Origin: Paenibacillus sp. MMS20-IR301
GTDB taxonomy: Bacteria; Bacillota; Bacilli; Paenibacillales; Paenibacillaceae
DNA: 64,000 nucleotides
Reading direction: 5' to 3'
NCBI RefSeq assembly: GCF_032302195.1
Contig: NZ_CP135275.1
Coordinates: 1,116,001 to 1,180,000 of the forward strand
Shown: positions 1-8,092 of the stretch, one piece after another
Position numbering within the stretch: position 1 is the stretch's first letter
Layout: each line of letters begins with the position of its first letter
Position numbers and translations under genes: made by a program
Notes under the pieces: model-generated
What the model saw: the letters and a program-made list of their open reading frames with translations, nothing else
What the model was told of the DNA's origin: nothing
Database searches by the model: none

Positions 1-1
1 A

Positions 2-436
2 GGCCAGCTTACAGCTGGCGGAGGACTGCGGATCGGGGATATCAGATTAACCGGCGGGATTAAGACGGGCAATGATTGTGAAGCAGAGCAGCTGCAGCTT
101 AGCGGAGTAATCGAAGTAAGCGGGCTGCTGAATGCCGGGAAGCTGGAGCTCTCAATGTACGGCCCGTGCAGTGCAGCGGCGGTCGGCGGCGGCAGGATTT
201 CGATCAAACGCAGCCGGACCGGGGCACTGCTGAAGATCGGACAGCAGCATGCCATGACCTTCACGGCCCGGCTGATTGAAGGCGATGAGCTTGAGCTTCA
301 GGCCACCCGGGCTGAGACCGTCCGGGGCGGACGGATTATCATCGGACCCGGCTGCGAGATTGAGACGGTGGAATACCGCAGCACACTGGAGATTCACAGA
401 AACGCAAGGGTCAGAAATCAAGTGAAGCTGCTGTAA
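2..436 (+). CDS. Polymer-forming (bactofilin-like) protein, 5' part missing
   Basis: An open frame runs in from the left edge and stops at 434-436, so only the C-terminal ~144 residues are visible. The sequence is built of short alternating hydrophobic/glycine strands (GDIRLTGGIKTG, LSGVIEVSGLLNAG, VRGGRIIIGPGCEIE), the pattern of a right-handed beta-helix as in bactofilins and other polymer-forming cytoskeletal proteins. In that family the helix self-assembles into filaments near the membrane. Family assignment rests on this repeat pattern only; another beta-helix protein is possible. No terminator is seen after the stop. Confidence 0.6.
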   Translation, partial: GQLTAGGGLRIGDIRLTGGIKTGNDCEAEQLQLSGVIEVSGLLNAGKLELSMYGPCSAAAVGGGRISIKRSRTGALLKIGQQHAMTFTARLIEGDELELQATRAETVRGGRIIIGPGCEIETVEYRSTLEIHRNARVRNQVKLL

Positions 437-449
437 GCTGCACTAATCC

Positions 450-1076
450 TTATACCTCCTGCGTTACTGTGAATCTCAGGACGGTTCTTAGCTTCTCAGC
501 CTGTGTTCTGCGGGCATCGGAGATGTAGATTTCCCGGTGGAGCTTGGAGAGCCGCCTGAGACCTTGCCCGGCACAATACTGTTCCATTCTGGAAAAGCTG
601 CCGGGTTCATCATCATATGGGCCGATATGCAGCATCTGGACACTATGGCCGTCTTCGACATTGTCGAAGGCGGCTTTGTGCAGCAGCGGATGCGGTTTGC
701 TCTGCTTAACCTTCTCCAGAACTTCAGCGGCAAGCTCCGGGGTCACGAAGTCCGGCTGACGGATCATCAGGGTGTATACCAGTTCGTCCTTGTCGAGCTC
801 AGCTTTACAGCGTCCGGCTTCGGTAAGATCCCAGATGCCTTCCAGCGGGAACACCGTATATTCATAATACCCCTCAGGCGCCGGCCCTTTTTTGGGCAGC
901 ATCTTGACTGCATAGGAAAGGGAATAGAGTACACCCACAGCTTCTGCGAAGTCCGGTTGGTTCGGATTGCCCTGTCCCTGCAGGGTGAAATAATTATAGG
1001 CGGGAACATGAATCTGCACAGGTTCAGCAGCCGGGAGATATAAGGCCTTGTCCTGCTTTTTCCATTCGTATTTCAT
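450..1076 (-). CDS. GyrI-like small-molecule-binding domain protein
   Basis: 208 residues, ATG start with an AGAGGTG ribosome site 5 nt upstream. The sequence fits the stand-alone GyrI-like family related to the effector domain of BmrR/SbmC: an N-terminal strand (VQIHVPAYNYFTLQGQG), a central acidic region, and the C-terminal FDNVEDGHSVQMLHIGPYD strand that carries the usual histidine/glycine-proline turn. These proteins bind hydrophobic or cationic ligands; no enzymatic role is claimed. There is no DNA-binding domain. It is convergent with the bactofilin-like gene and divergent from the lactonase gene. Confidence 0.75.
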   Translation of the reverse strand: MKYEWKKQDKALYLPAAEPVQIHVPAYNYFTLQGQGNPNQPDFAEAVGVLYSLSYAVKMLPKKGPAPEGYYEYTVFPLEGIWDLTEAGRCKAELDKDELVYTLMIRQPDFVTPELAAEVLEKVKQSKPHPLLHKAAFDNVEDGHSVQMLHIGPYDDEPGSFSRMEQYCAGQGLRRLSKLHREIYISDARRTQAEKLRTVLRFTVTQEV

Positions 1077-1242
1077 CTGTACACCTCTGTCCTTAGATTA
1101 ATACACCCAGAATATCATGCCTAACTGGACAAGGGTATGTCAGGTTGCCGCAAGCAGTACATAAGGGCACTGCAAAGGCAGAGAGCATAAGTTAGAATTA
1201 ATCTGAAGCTTCATCATCCGTATAAGCGTAGGAGGAATTCTG

Positions 1243-1800
1243 GTGACTGGGCTAATTGAACTGGTAATTGATTCCAAGTCGCTGCTTGGCGAGGGACCGC
1301 ATTGGGATGCAGCGGCAGGCAAGCTGTCCTGGGTAGATATTGAAGGCAGGGAGCTGCGCGTATATGATCCCCGGAGGGGAGAGGAAGACCGTTATTTCTT
1401 TGAGCAAAAAGTAGGTGCAGCAGTGCCGGCACAAGGCGGAGGCTGGATTCTGGCCATGCAGGACGCAAGCGGACGCAGAACAGTTGTCCGGTTCGCCGAA
1501 GGAGACGGCTGGCCGGATGGTATGACCATTGACTGCGAAGGCATGCTATGGATTGCCCATTATAAGGGAAGCTGCATCTCACGCTGGAATCCGCATACCG
1601 GGGAACGGCTTGCGGCCATTGAGGTTCCGGCTCATTGTGTAACCTCCTGCACCTTCGGCGGTGAACATCTGGATGAGCTGTACATTACTACGGCACGCGG
1701 CGGCATGAGTGCAGCGCAGCTGGAGCGCTGGCCGCTGGCCGGCGGATTGTTCAGGGTCAAGCCGGGTGTAAGGGGCCTGGCGGGGAATTACACCCGGTAG
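1243..1800 (+). CDS. SMP-30/gluconolactonase-family protein with internal in-frame deletion
   Basis: 185 residues, GTG start 5-7 nt after AGGAGGAATT. The N-terminal third (LLGEGPHWDAAAGKLSWVDI, containing the metal-ligand Glu) and the C-terminal half (GWPDGMTIDCEGMLWIAH, containing the catalytic Asp; then TSCTFGG and LDELYITTARGG) are well conserved. Family members have about 290 residues. The middle of the propeller, which holds the FNDGK and SNGL asparagines that bind the metal and substrate, is absent: GGWILAMQD runs directly into SGRRTVVRF near 1456-1466. The frame is kept, so a protein may be made, but two of the metal ligands are gone and it is probably inactive as a lactonase. Best regarded as a decaying gene. 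Confidence 0.8.
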   Translation: MTGLIELVIDSKSLLGEGPHWDAAAGKLSWVDIEGRELRVYDPRRGEEDRYFFEQKVGAAVPAQGGGWILAMQDASGRRTVVRFAEGDGWPDGMTIDCEGMLWIAHYKGSCISRWNPHTGERLAAIEVPAHCVTSCTFGGEHLDELYITTARGGMSAAQLERWPLAGGLFRVKPGVRGLAGNYTR

Positions 1801-1842
1801 GTTAAGCAAATGGTAATCATCCGGGACGCGGCTTCCTCCGGC

Positions 1843-3081
1843 TCAGGCGGATTTACTGATTCCGGCCGGTAGTCCTTGGCTGGTCTTGCTGCTGTGCGTA
1901 GACAAATAACTGAGCCATGCCCCGGCAAGCGCAAGTACGGCAAGCCCGGAGGCCAGCCAGGGAATGGAAGCAATGCCCGTCAGATTGATGGCGGCTCCGC
2001 CGAGATAAGCTCCGGCAGCGTTGCCGAGGTTGAGCGCCGAGTGGCTGGAGGTGGTGGCCAGCAGCGGCGCTTTATGCGCCAGATTCATAATGCGCAGCTG
2101 AATGCCGGGCATGATACCGAAGGCGGCAATGCCCCAGAGGAATACGTTCAATACCGCAAGAACAGGATGCTGCAGCGTGAACGGGAACAAGGCAATAATC
2201 CCGGCCAGCACGGCGAAGTTAACGATCAGGGAGGGCATCAGCCTCCAGTCGGCCAGCTTGCCGCCGATGATATTGCCGAGTGTCACACCCACTCCGAACA
2301 ATACCAGAATCCAAGTGACGCTGTGTTCAGCGAAGCCGGTGATCTGCTCCAGTATCGGCGTAATATAAGTGAATAAGGCGAACAGGCTGCCGCAGCCAAG
2401 TGCTCCGGTCAGCAGAATGAGCAGCACCTTCGGATTCAGCAGCCCGCGCACCTGCTCGGCGAGATTGGCTGCCTGATCCTGGACGATGACAGGGATATAC
2501 CGGATAATGCCGGACAGGGAGACCAGTCCGAGCACTGTAATAGCGCCGAAGGAGGCTCTCCAGCCGAGTTGCTGACCGATGAAGGTGCCGAACGGTACGC
2601 CGATAATATTTGCTACGGTCAGTCCTGCCAGCACTATGGACACTGCGCCGGCCCGTTTCTCCGGCTGTACCAGCCGGGCGGCAATAAGCGTTCCGACCCC
2701 GAGGAAGGTTCCATGGGCGAAGGCGGTCAGCACCCGGGCCAGGATTAAGAGGGAATATGTAGGGGCGATTACCGAGACTGCGTTGCCGAAGATGAAAATT
2801 CCTATAAGAATCACGAGCAGTTTTTTCTGCGGCAGACGGTGGGTGAAGATAGTAAGCACGGGAGCGCCGATGGCCACGCCCAGTGCATAACTGGTAATCA
2901 GCTGCCCGGCCTGCGGGATGCTTACCCCGAGATCACTGGCTACATTAGGCAGCAGCCCCATTATAATAAATTCGGTCATTCCTATAGCGAAGGCACCGAG
3001 TGTCAGTACAAGCAGAGACAACGGAAAGCGCTCCTTGCGCGGCCGCGAGGTGCGGTTATTATCATTGGATTTCGGATTCAT
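1843..3081 (-). CDS. MFS exporter, DHA1 family (AraJ/PbuE-like)
   Basis: 412 residues with about 12 hydrophobic segments. The first helix has the AraJ-type signature GAFAIGMTEFIIMGLLPNVA followed by the cytoplasmic loop THRLPQKKLL between helices 2 and 3. This places it in the 12-TM DHA1 proton-driven efflux group (COG2814), which exports sugars, purines, arabinose derivatives or drugs; the substrate cannot be told. ATG start after AAGGGTG. It is convergent with the deleted SMP-30 gene and divergent from the DUF1796 gene. No adjacent regulator. Confidence 0.85.
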   Translation of the reverse strand: MNPKSNDNNRTSRPRKERFPLSLLVLTLGAFAIGMTEFIIMGLLPNVASDLGVSIPQAGQLITSYALGVAIGAPVLTIFTHRLPQKKLLVILIGIFIFGNAVSVIAPTYSLLILARVLTAFAHGTFLGVGTLIAARLVQPEKRAGAVSIVLAGLTVANIIGVPFGTFIGQQLGWRASFGAITVLGLVSLSGIIRYIPVIVQDQAANLAEQVRGLLNPKVLLILLTGALGCGSLFALFTYITPILEQITGFAEHSVTWILVLFGVGVTLGNIIGGKLADWRLMPSLIVNFAVLAGIIALFPFTLQHPVLAVLNVFLWGIAAFGIMPGIQLRIMNLAHKAPLLATTSSHSALNLGNAAGAYLGGAAINLTGIASIPWLASGLAVLALAGAWLSYLSTHSSKTSQGLPAGISKSA

Positions 3082-3239
3082 GTAGTTTTCAGCACCCTTT
3101 CTGAAAGTGAATGGTTTTCATATTGGTTTACATTCTAACCTGTTTTGTCAAAATGGGCAAAGCATTCCTCATCTCCCGTCCAGGCTTTTTTCTGATCTGC
3201 AGCATTTAATATAGAAATACAGGTAAGAGGTGAGCGCAG

Positions 3240-3890
3240 ATGAACTTGGCCGGAATTAAGGGAGGTTATGATTGCATCATCAGTCTGGGAAGCTCTTGTG
3301 AGCCTGCGGCCCATTTACGCCGGAAGGGCCTCCGGGTGTTCTCTTCACCGCTGGATTGGGTTGTTTCACTATCGCTAACCGATGTCAACCGGCTGCTGGG
3401 CCAGCGTTTTTCCGGATATATGGAGCTGCCGAATATGGGTGTGATTGACGGGAATGATGTGTTTGTCGAGAATGAAGTGGTACAGCCGGTCAAATCTTAT
3501 TTTATAAAAGACTACTATTATAACGTGATCTCTGTGCATGATTTCCCGGTGCTGGAAGGTCTGGAATGGTATCATGTCTATCCCGGTTTCAAAGAGAAAA
3601 TCAATATGCGTTCCCGCCGGCTGCTGGATGCGCTTGCTGTCAGCCGCAAGGTGCTGTTCATCCGCTGGGGCGGTACACGCGAAGAGGCTGTTCAGCTGCA
3701 GAGTACACTCGGCACGCTAACCGGCGGTGAATATCAGATCCTGATCGTTAATGGTGTGGATGGCCTGGAGTCGGTGGTTGACCGTGAGTGGAGCCTTCCG
3801 GGGATTGCTTCACTGGGAATTCCTAACCGGGCGGGAGACTGCGAGAGCTGGGATTATATTCTGGAGGGGATTTATCTGAATCAGGTGTAA
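3240..3890 (+). CDS. DUF1796 family putative papain-like cysteine peptidase
   Basis: 216 residues, ATG after AAGAGGTGAG. The start IISLGSSCEPAAHLRRKGLR with a following SSPLDWVVS is the typical DUF1796 opening; the cysteine in SLGSSC is the proposed nucleophile and FIRWGGTREEA lies in the conserved C-terminal half. The family is predicted to have a papain-like fold but its substrate is unknown. No signal peptide, so cytoplasmic. Stands alone between divergent and convergent neighbours and ends just before a long hairpin terminator. Confidence 0.75.
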   Translation: MNLAGIKGGYDCIISLGSSCEPAAHLRRKGLRVFSSPLDWVVSLSLTDVNRLLGQRFSGYMELPNMGVIDGNDVFVENEVVQPVKSYFIKDYYYNVISVHDFPVLEGLEWYHVYPGFKEKINMRSRRLLDALAVSRKVLFIRWGGTREEAVQLQSTLGTLTGGEYQILIVNGVDGLESVVDREWSLPGIASLGIPNRAGDCESWDYILEGIYLNQV

Positions 3891-3971
3891 GAGGCGGAAA
3901 CAGGCAGCAGGCGCGAAGGCTTCTGTCTGTGGCGTATTTACAATCCAGCCAGAAACAGCAGAACAGCAGAA

Positions 3972-4016
3972 CAAAGCAGCGGTTCCCGGGAATACCGGTT
4001 GAACCGCTGTTTTGCT
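3972..4016. terminator. Bidirectional terminator hairpin
   Basis: Arms at about 3972-3985 and 4001-4015 (CAGCGGTTC/GAACCGCTG extended by A-T pairs) with a 15-nt loop; T-rich on the + side and A-rich before the left arm. It sits between the convergent DUF1796 and marR genes and can serve both. Confidence 0.65.
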
Positions 4017-4052
4017 CTGCTGTGGCAGGTATACGGCAGGTGCTGCCACTTG

Positions 4053-4496
4053 TCAGGCCTGATTGTTCATCTCTTCTGAATTCTGTGTGACCTTATGGAG
4101 CAAATTAATCAGAGTATCCATCTCAGCACCGGTTAAATTGGCGGACAGCCTGCGGTTAAAGTCACTTAGAAGTGAATAGAATACCGGAGCGAATTCAAGC
4201 GCTTTAGCCGTCGGATACAGTAGGGAGGAACGGCGGTCGCCCGGGTCGGGCCGGCGTTCGAGATAGCCTGAAGCCTCAAGATGCTTAACAGAGCGGGCGG
4301 TGGTAGCCTTATCGCATTTGATCTCTGCAGTCATCTGATCCTGGGTAATGCCCGGATGTCTCAGAATCAGCTTAAGGAAGCTGTGCTGGCCGCCGCTGCC
4401 GATTCCGTAGGGCAGCAGCTCTCTGGCAAGAAGCTTCTGGTTCAGGCGGTGCAGCCGGGTAATCAGTTTGCCGATCGGTTCTTGGTCTGCAGTCAA
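4053..4496 (-). CDS. MarR family transcriptional regulator
   Basis: 147 residues, TTG start preceded by GAGAGGTG at 8 nt. The winged helix is seen in the middle: GITQDQMTAEIKCDKATTARSVKHLEASGYLERR, then the wing DPGDRRSSLLYPT (the DxRxxxL pattern typical of MarR). Flanking helices form the dimer domain. It is divergent from an MFS exporter, and the shared 170-nt intergenic region carries two palindromes that are plausible operators. Expected role: ligand-relieved repressor of itself and of the exporter. Confidence 0.88.
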   Translation of the reverse strand: MTADQEPIGKLITRLHRLNQKLLARELLPYGIGSGGQHSFLKLILRHPGITQDQMTAEIKCDKATTARSVKHLEASGYLERRPDPGDRRSSLLYPTAKALEFAPVFYSLLSDFNRRLSANLTGAEMDTLINLLHKVTQNSEEMNNQA

Positions 4497-4576
4497 AGAA
4501 TTACACCTCTCAGAAGATAGTTACGGTGGTTTCGGCTAATGCGAATACTGTCTGACTCACATACTACAACAATATG

Positions 4577-4590
4577 GTTGCGTGCGCAAC
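4577..4590. promoter_or_regulatory. Putative MarR operator 1
   Basis: Perfect palindrome GTTGCG-TG-CGCAAC in the intergenic region between the divergent marR and MFS genes. A related palindrome follows exactly 45 nt further on. Assignment to the adjacent regulator is inferred from position and symmetry. Confidence 0.6.
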
Positions 4591-4621
4591 TAAATTGCAG
4601 TACACTTGGATTGAATAATTC

Positions 4622-4635
4622 GTTGCGCATGCAAC
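4622..4635. promoter_or_regulatory. Putative MarR operator 2
   Basis: GTTGC-GCAT-GCAAC, sharing the GTTGC/GCAAC half sites with operator 1. It lies 34 nt before the exporter start codon, so a bound repressor would block transcription or early elongation. Confidence 0.6.
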
Positions 4636-4669
4636 TATATTTGAAAATTGACACAAGAGGGTGTTAGCA

Positions 4670-6127
4670 GTGAGCAGTATAAGTGCTACATATCAAGAGG
4701 ACGCAGTCATTCAGAAGAAACGCTGGATTATTCTGATCGTCCTGAATTTGTTTACTTTCATGTCCACACTGGACGGCAGTATCGTTAATATTGCACTGCC
4801 TGTACTGGTGAAGCAGCTTCAGCTCCCGGTGGCACAGATTGAATGGGTAACCACCGGCTACCTGATGGCGATCTGTTCCGTGATCCTGTTCTTCGGGAAG
4901 CTGGGGGATATAGCCGGTAAGATCAGGATTTTCAAGCTGGGCATGATTGTCTTTACCGCGGGTTCGCTGCTCTGCGGCTTCAGCCATACCTTGCCGCTGC
5001 TGATAGCATCACGGGTCATCCAGGCCATCGGGGCTTCGATGACTATGGCGAACAGCCAGGGCATTGTAACAGATATTTTCCCGTCTACGGAACGGGGTAA
5101 GGCACTTGGGCTGATCGGTACCTTTGTATCGCTGGGCAGTATTGCCGGACCGAGTCTTGGCGGAATCATTGTTTCGACGATGGGCTGGGAATATATATTC
5201 TGGGTGAACGTTCCGATCGGCCTGATTGCGATTGTCCTTGGCTGGAAGGTGCTGCCGAAGGATCTGGTCCGGGTGAAATCCAGAATTGATCTTCCCGGCA
5301 GTACGCTGTTTGCCGTCTTTATAGTTACGTTATTTGCCGGATTGCTGCTTGGCCAGCAGTTTGGCTACGGAGACAACCGGATTCTTGCCTCCCTGGCCGC
5401 AGCCGTAATTACCTTCATTGCGTTTATTATTGTGGAACTGCGCCGCCAGCAGCCGCTGCTGCAATTGTCGCTGTTCAAGAATCCCTTATTCTCGCTGAGT
5501 ATCTTCTGTGCGTTCCTGGTATTTATCTCGAACTTCTGCTTCAATATTATCGCTCCGTTCTATGCGCAGAATATGCTTGGCATGTCGCCATTCAGTGCAG
5601 GGTTCCTGCTGATGCTCTTTCCGATCTCGATGGTTATTGTCGCGCCGCTCAGCGGAGCACTGTCGGACAAGATTGGCTCCGAGCTCCTGACCTTCGCCGG
5701 TCTCATCGCCATGGTTATCGCCCAGTTCGGCCTGGCGCGGCTGCATGACGGCAGTCCGGTGCTGCTTGTCGGCGTCTGGATCGCCATGCTCGGGATCGGC
5801 AGCGGACTGTTCGGCTCGCCTAACAACTCGCTGATCATGTCCACTGTACCGCGCACCCAGCTGGGTTCCGCCGGCAGTGTGAACTCACTGGTCCGTAACG
5901 TGGGTATGGTAGTAGGGATCACCGTGGCCACCTCCATTTTGTTCAATGTCATGAGCAGCAAGGCTGGTTACCGGGTGACCGGACTGATTGCAGGCCGGCC
6001 GGATATTTTCCTCTCGGGGATGCATGTTGTCTTCCTGACCTCGTCGGGCATCTGCCTGCTGTCTGCATTCCTGACCGGCTGGCGGCTGTTTTCTTCGCGC
6101 AAGAGCAAGCGGCTGAATGCCAGCTAA
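4670..6127 (+). CDS. MFS multidrug exporter, DHA2 family (14 TM)
   Basis: About 485 residues. The motif FTFMSTLDGSIVNIALPVL in helix 1 is the DHA2/EmrB-QacA signature (LDxTIVNVALP), followed by WVTTGYLMAICSVILFFGKL and the helix-5 antiporter motif SLGSIAGPSLGGIIV. Proton-driven drug export is expected. The GTG at 4670 was preferred to the GTG at 4661 because AAGAGGG (4655-4661) is then 8 nt upstream. Divergent from marR, with two candidate operators in between; expression is likely induced when a MarR ligand is present. Confidence 0.88.
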   Translation: MSSISATYQEDAVIQKKRWIILIVLNLFTFMSTLDGSIVNIALPVLVKQLQLPVAQIEWVTTGYLMAICSVILFFGKLGDIAGKIRIFKLGMIVFTAGSLLCGFSHTLPLLIASRVIQAIGASMTMANSQGIVTDIFPSTERGKALGLIGTFVSLGSIAGPSLGGIIVSTMGWEYIFWVNVPIGLIAIVLGWKVLPKDLVRVKSRIDLPGSTLFAVFIVTLFAGLLLGQQFGYGDNRILASLAAAVITFIAFIIVELRRQQPLLQLSLFKNPLFSLSIFCAFLVFISNFCFNIIAPFYAQNMLGMSPFSAGFLLMLFPISMVIVAPLSGALSDKIGSELLTFAGLIAMVIAQFGLARLHDGSPVLLVGVWIAMLGIGSGLFGSPNNSLIMSTVPRTQLGSAGSVNSLVRNVGMVVGITVATSILFNVMSSKAGYRVTGLIAGRPDIFLSGMHVVFLTSSGICLLSAFLTGWRLFSSRKSKRLNAS

Positions 6128-6178
6128 GGCTGATGTTTAGTAAGACAATAATAAAGTTTGAATTTCCTGCGCCGGATT

Positions 6179-6205
6179 TGTCACAACTCACGGATCACTG
6201 TTGTC
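6179..6205 (+). promoter_or_regulatory. Putative ECF41-type promoter
   Basis: TGTCACA at 6179-6185, 16 nt, then TGTC at 6202-6205. The promoter reported for ECF41 sigma factors is TGTCACA-N16-CGTC, so only one base of the -10 element differs. It lies 35 nt before the decarboxylase-like gene that precedes the ECF41-type sigma gene, which suggests autoregulation. Confidence 0.7.
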
Positions 6206-6240
6206 TACAGTATGTAGAACAATAATGGAGGCGATTAGAC

Positions 6241-6687
6241 ATGAGTCTGAGAATGAATTACCGTGAGGTTAACGCCCCTGCTTTCCGGGCTATGATGGCG
6301 CTGGAGCAGCATGCAGGCAGCCGCAGCAAAGACAAAGTATTGTACGAACTGGTAAAGATCCGCGTCTCGCAGATCAACGGCTGTGCATTCTGCCTGGATA
6401 TGCATGCGAAGGATTTGATGAAGCTGGGCAATTATACCGATCATATTGTGCTGCTGAGTGTATGGCGTGAAGCTCCGCTCTTCACCGGGAAGGAGCGTGC
6501 GCTGCTGGAGTTCGCCGAGCATGTAACCCTGATCAGCGGCGCCGGAGTTCCGCTCGAGCTGTACAACAAGGTTCTGGAGCATTTCAGTGAAGAGGAAATG
6601 GTCGACTGGATTATGGCGATCAACACGATTAACAGCTGGAACCGGATTGCAATTACCACCGGGATGTTCCCGGGATGCTTCGGCTAA
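6241..6687 (+). CDS. Carboxymuconolactone decarboxylase family protein (AhpD-like)
   Basis: 148 residues. The core VRISQINGCAFCLDMHAKDL contains the CxxC-x-x-x-H active site of AhpD/CMD peroxidase-like proteins, which reduce peroxides or disulfides using the cysteine pair. ATG start after GGAGG at 6227-6231. It is followed 37 nt later by an ECF41-type sigma factor; CMD-family proteins are among the conserved targets and neighbours of that sigma group. A TGTCACA-type promoter lies just upstream. Likely a cytoplasmic oxidative-stress protein; true substrate unknown. Confidence 0.88.
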   Translation: MSLRMNYREVNAPAFRAMMALEQHAGSRSKDKVLYELVKIRVSQINGCAFCLDMHAKDLMKLGNYTDHIVLLSVWREAPLFTGKERALLEFAEHVTLISGAGVPLELYNKVLEHFSEEEMVDWIMAINTINSWNRIAITTGMFPGCFG

Positions 6688-6724
6688 GACCATAATCAGG
6701 AATGCGTCAAAGGAGGGGCAGCGC

Positions 6725-7699
6725 TTGGAGGCCAGTAAAGATAGGATTGCAGAGGCTGAAGCCGTGCAGGACAGCAGTTCCGCTATGGAGGAGCTGTATC
6801 TGAGTTATAAAGGGTATGCATTCTCCATTGCTTACCGGATGCTGGGTGTAGTAGCGGATGCTGAGGATGCTGTTCAGGATACATTTGCCGAGCTGCAGCG
6901 GCGGGACAGGACCGGAATCCGCAATCTGAAGGCCTATATAGCCAAAGGAGTTACCAACCGCTGCCTCAACATGCTGAATTCCGCCCGCAGCCGCAGAGAG
7001 ACCTACATCGGGGAGTGGCTGCCGGAGCCTGTCAGCGAAGGCTATGACGGGCCGGAGGCGGCGGCGGAGCGGAGGGACAGCTTATCCTATGCGTTTCTGG
7101 TGCTGCTGGAACGGCTGGCTCCTGCCGAAAGAGCGGTGTTTGTATTGCGACAGGCGTTCGAGTACGGCTACGACGATATCGCGGATATGCTGGGCAAGTC
7201 AGAGAGCAACTGCCGGCAGATCTTCAGCCGGGCGAAGCGCACGCTTCAGGCGGGGCCCGGTTCCCGCACACCTTCGCTGGCACCGGGATACGTGGCTGCC
7301 AAAGACAATCTGCTGCGCCGGTTTACCGCCGCATTCACCTCGTATGATGTTGGCGGCATGCTGAAGCTGCTGGGTGAGCATCCGGTGCTGACCGCTGACG
7401 GCGGCGGACAGGAAGTGCATACCATTCTCCGGCCGATGACCGGCCGCAAAGGTGTGCTGGCGCTGCTGACCTCGCGCCGGGTGCTGAATTATCTCCGCGC
7501 ATGTGCTCATGAATATGGGGTAATCAATGGTGAGCCGGCCCTGATCTTCACCGATCAGGGGGAGATTAAGGGTGTGCTCTGCCTTAGCCTGGACCCCGGC
7601 TGTGAGCAGATTCAGCAGATTTATCTGATGATGGGCCCGGATAAGCTGACCCATGTTGCAGCTGCTTCGGGCATGTCCCGGAGCGGATTCCGCGCTTAA
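6725..7699 (+). CDS. ECF41-type sigma factor with C-terminal SnoaL-like regulatory domain
   Basis: About 324 residues. TTG start chosen because AAAGGAGGGG (6709-6718) precedes it at 6 nt; a longer frame reaching back into the preceding gene has no ribosome site. Residues ~20-80 form sigma region 2 (YRMLGVVADAEDAVQDTFAEL), ~115-175 region 4 (LAPAERAVFVLRQAFEYGYDDIADML). The remaining ~130 residues form a SnoaL-like domain with DGGGQ and, near the end, GPDKL, close to the DGGGK and NPDKL motifs described for ECF41 factors, where this extension replaces an anti-sigma factor. Probably controls its own operon. Confidence 0.87.
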   Translation: MEASKDRIAEAEAVQDSSSAMEELYLSYKGYAFSIAYRMLGVVADAEDAVQDTFAELQRRDRTGIRNLKAYIAKGVTNRCLNMLNSARSRRETYIGEWLPEPVSEGYDGPEAAAERRDSLSYAFLVLLERLAPAERAVFVLRQAFEYGYDDIADMLGKSESNCRQIFSRAKRTLQAGPGSRTPSLAPGYVAAKDNLLRRFTAAFTSYDVGGMLKLLGEHPVLTADGGGQEVHTILRPMTGRKGVLALLTSRRVLNYLRACAHEYGVINGEPALIFTDQGEIKGVLCLSLDPGCEQIQQIYLMMGPDKLTHVAAASGMSRSGFRA

Positions 7700-7752
7700 G
7701 CCAAAGACAGGTTACCCATCCCGGAGGGAGAGGTAACCTGTCTTTGGCTTTG
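7700..7752 (+). terminator. Strong intrinsic terminator
   Basis: Perfect 17-bp stem (7700-7716 with 7732-7748, GCCAAAGACAGG.../...CCTGTCTTTGGC) with a 15-nt loop and a short T tract, directly after the sigma-factor stop. Confidence 0.85.
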
Positions 7753-7898
7753 TCTCGGCATTTAAGCAAAATGAAAAAGAGCCGATTACGGAGGAAGCGG
7801 GCTGAAGCGGCGGGGAGCGGGGCCGGCGAGGGTCCGAATGGAACTCTATTAAGAAATTTGACAGCTCCGCAACAGTGTTCCAAGTTAATGGCTTAGCG

Positions 7899-8086
7899 CT
7901 ACGGACATGAGAGACCTTATGTTATGGAAAAGTACCTGAATGCGGGACCTTGCGGACACCAGTGCCGTTATTCCGCCGGTAAAGTGGAGCTGGCGTATGA
8001 AAAACGGCAAATAAGGTCCGTGATGTCCGCAAGGCCGCCAACCAGGCCAATAATGAGCGAATAAGGTCCATGGTGTCCTTAAGGTC
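7899..8086 (+). repeat. Nested palindromic intergenic repeat, family 1, copy A
   Basis: About 188 nt. Two left half-sites (around 7900, CGGACATGAGAGACCTTA; around 7952, CGGACACCAGTGCCGTTA) are followed by two right half-sites in inverted orientation (ATAAGGTCCGTGATGTCCG at ~8011; GAATAAGGTCCATGGTGTCC at ~8058), so the outer and inner pairs can form a two-tier hairpin. Copies B (27922-28106, inverted) and C (43009-43138) share the same interior text (AAAGTGGAG, ATGAAAA, GAGCGAATAA). It ends just before the PFL gene stop and may act as its 3' structure. Confidence 0.75.
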
Positions 8087-8092
8087 AGAAAT

